Assembly: GCF_035918095.1 (NCBI RefSeq)
Contig: NZ_CP109137.1
Location: 5,954,001 to 6,018,000, forward strand
Direction: 5' to 3'
DNA from: Streptomyces sp. NBC_01750
Lineage (GTDB): Bacteria > Actinomycetota > Actinomycetes > Streptomycetales > Streptomycetaceae
Length of the DNA stretch: 64,000 nt
Below, piece after piece: positions 62,944 to 64,000 of this stretch. The position numbers and the translations under genes are program-made. The notes under the pieces were generated by a model. That model ran no database searches. It was not told the DNA's origin and was given only the letters and a program-made list of their open reading frames with translations. Positions within the stretch are counted from its first letter, which is position 1. Every line of letters starts with the position of its first letter.

Positions 62944-64000
62944 TCAGTCCACCGGCAGGGCGTAAAACGTACGGTCCCGCCGGACGACGAGATTCCGGCC
63001 GCCGCCGGCGAGGGGCTCGTAGCGGGGTGCGCCGGTTCCGCTGTCCTGCGCGCCCGTCTCCTGGAACTTCCACAGCCGCTTTCCGTCGCGTGCGGCGAAC
63101 GCGGTGAGCTGGCCGCTGTCGTACGCGAGTACCGTCCGGCCGCTCGTGCTGAAGCCCGTCCCCGGAATCTCGTCCGACACCGGCGCGTCGGTGGAGCGCC
63201 GCCACAACAGGCGGCCGTTCGCGGTGTCGACGGCGGACACCTGCTGGTGACGGTTGGCGACATACAGCATGGGGCTGCGGACGATCGCGCCGCCGAACAC
63301 GAAGACTCCGCTCTCGCCGGGAGCCGTATCGGCCGGGGCCAGCCGCCACAGCAGTGCTCCGCCACTGATGGTGTGCGCATTCAGCCGGTCGGCCACCGGG
63401 GCGAACAGCCTGCCCGACTCATCGCCCACCAGGGCGGCGGCCGGATGGATGCCGGCGAGCCGCAGCGACTTGAGCTGTTTGCCGGTCTTCCGGTCGAAGG
63501 CGAGCAGTACGGATGCGCCGTTGGCGGCCTTCCGCTGAGCGGGGGTCAGCGTGGACGAGTACTGCCGTACGACGATCTCGGCGGGGCGCACGGCGATCAG
63601 CTGGTACTGCGGTGCGTGTGGGGCAGGGGCGCCCGGGATCCGGGTGCGCCACAGCCACTTGCGGGCAGTGAGGTCGTACGCGAGCAGGTAGGACTGCAGC
63701 GCGGCGCCCTTCTTGACCTGGCCGGTCATCCAGAGCGTGGTCCCGTCCAGGCCGGTCCTGCCGGTGAGAGTCAGGACCTCGCCGGGACCGGCCGACGTGG
63801 CCTTGGCGATCCGGTGCTTGACCTGTCCGTCCTGTGCCGCGATCCACAGGAACGCGTCGGGGGTGTCGACGAAGCAGAGCGCGTCGTCGACGGGTACGGC
63901 GCGGGAGGCCGACGCGGCCTCCTTGCGTTGCCAGAGCCGCCGTCCGGTACGGAGATCGACCCCGGTGGACTCCTCGCCGGTGAGGACCAGCACCCGGTCC
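62944..64000 (-). CDS. PQQ-like beta-propeller protein, C-terminal part (cut by window edge)
   Basis: The frame is open to the right edge, so the N-terminus is missing. About 350 residues form repeated propeller blades of PQQ/WD-like type: GVDLRTGRRLWQRKEA, LLAYDLTARKWLWRTRIP, LLAFDRKTGKQLKSLRLAG, VSAVDTANGRLLWRRS and LTAFAARDGKRLWKF. The absent N-terminus may hold a signal peptide, a membrane anchor or, as often in Streptomyces, a Ser/Thr kinase domain. Function cannot be told. The stop lies 138 bp from the divergently placed start of its same-strand neighbour's leader. Confidence 0.85.
   Translation of the reverse strand, partial: DRVLVLTGEESTGVDLRTGRRLWQRKEAASASRAVPVDDALCFVDTPDAFLWIAAQDGQVKHRIAKATSAGPGEVLTLTGRTGLDGTTLWMTGQVKKGAALQSYLLAYDLTARKWLWRTRIPGAPAPHAPQYQLIAVRPAEIVVRQYSSTLTPAQRKAANGASVLLAFDRKTGKQLKSLRLAGIHPAAALVGDESGRLFAPVADRLNAHTISGGALLWRLAPADTAPGESGVFVFGGAIVRSPMLYVANRHQQVSAVDTANGRLLWRRSTDAPVSDEIPGTGFSTSGRTVLAYDSGQLTAFAARDGKRLWKFQETGAQDSGTGAPRYEPLAGGGRNLVVRRDRTFYALPVD

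Overview
The window is high-GC actinobacterial DNA and looks like the conserved chromosomal core of a Streptomyces. The signs are strong G/C bias at third codon positions, many GTG/TTG starts, probable leaderless transcripts, and Streptomyces hallmark loci: Ni-superoxide dismutase with its maturation protease, the snapalysin/LysR pair, a multifunctional 2-oxoglutarate decarboxylase, Lon, and a conservon. All product names come from reading translated sequence; no database was searched.

Layout. 1-5.7 kb: end of a Na+/H+ antiporter-like gene, a PLP enzyme of the ACC deaminase/D-cysteine desulfhydrase family with an unusual insert, a peptidoglycan amidase, and a Family 2B encapsulin shell gene followed by a polyprenyl diphosphate synthase (likely cargo). 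5.7-10.3 kb: truncated haemoglobin, the divergent snapalysin/LysR pair, a lipoprotein and an LtrA membrane protein. 10.5-13.9 kb: an accessory-looking XRE-NACHT-transmembrane gene with an overlapping coiled-coil membrane partner. 13.9-24.2 kb: sodN/sodX, a CGNR regulator, a methyltransferase, a polar amino acid ABC importer, malic enzyme, an oxidoreductase, a GH5 glycosidase and an MBL hydrolase.

24.2-28.1 kb: a 0.7 kb repeat-rich gap, then a DUF4097-PadR operon with a clear promoter/operator, and two small conserved genes. 28.2-35.0 kb: the most interesting block, a compact four-gene operon encoding a Trypco1-like protein, a trypsin fused to a probable VMAP-C domain, a MoxR-type AAA+ ATPase, and a 1086-residue vWA(MIDAS)-TPR protein. 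This matches a predicted NTP-dependent conflict/signalling system with, to my knowledge, no experimental description.

35.2-49.3 kb: 2-oxoglutarate decarboxylase, a two-component system, a spermidine-synthase-like protein, a rhomboid-like protein, an emfourin-like lipoprotein, a GNAT, Lon, a secreted trypsin-like protease and a TrmB/LuxR-type regulator. 49.5-55.6 kb: a large M4 metalloprotease, a Cys-cluster/pentapeptide fusion, a GH25 lysozyme, a MarR regulator and a PP2C-like protein. 56.0-61.6 kb: a conservon (sensor kinase, roadblock, DUF742, GTPase) followed by a styrene/indole monooxygenase-family gene. 61.6-64 kb: a C40 (NlpC/P60) protein whose catalytic Cys is replaced by Gly, and a truncated PQQ beta-propeller gene.

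Several convergent pairs share strong bidirectional hairpin terminators (16262-16302, 35146-35186, 47397-47433), and four convergent pairs overlap at their 3' ends. No rRNA, tRNA, CRISPR array, IS element or prophage was seen.
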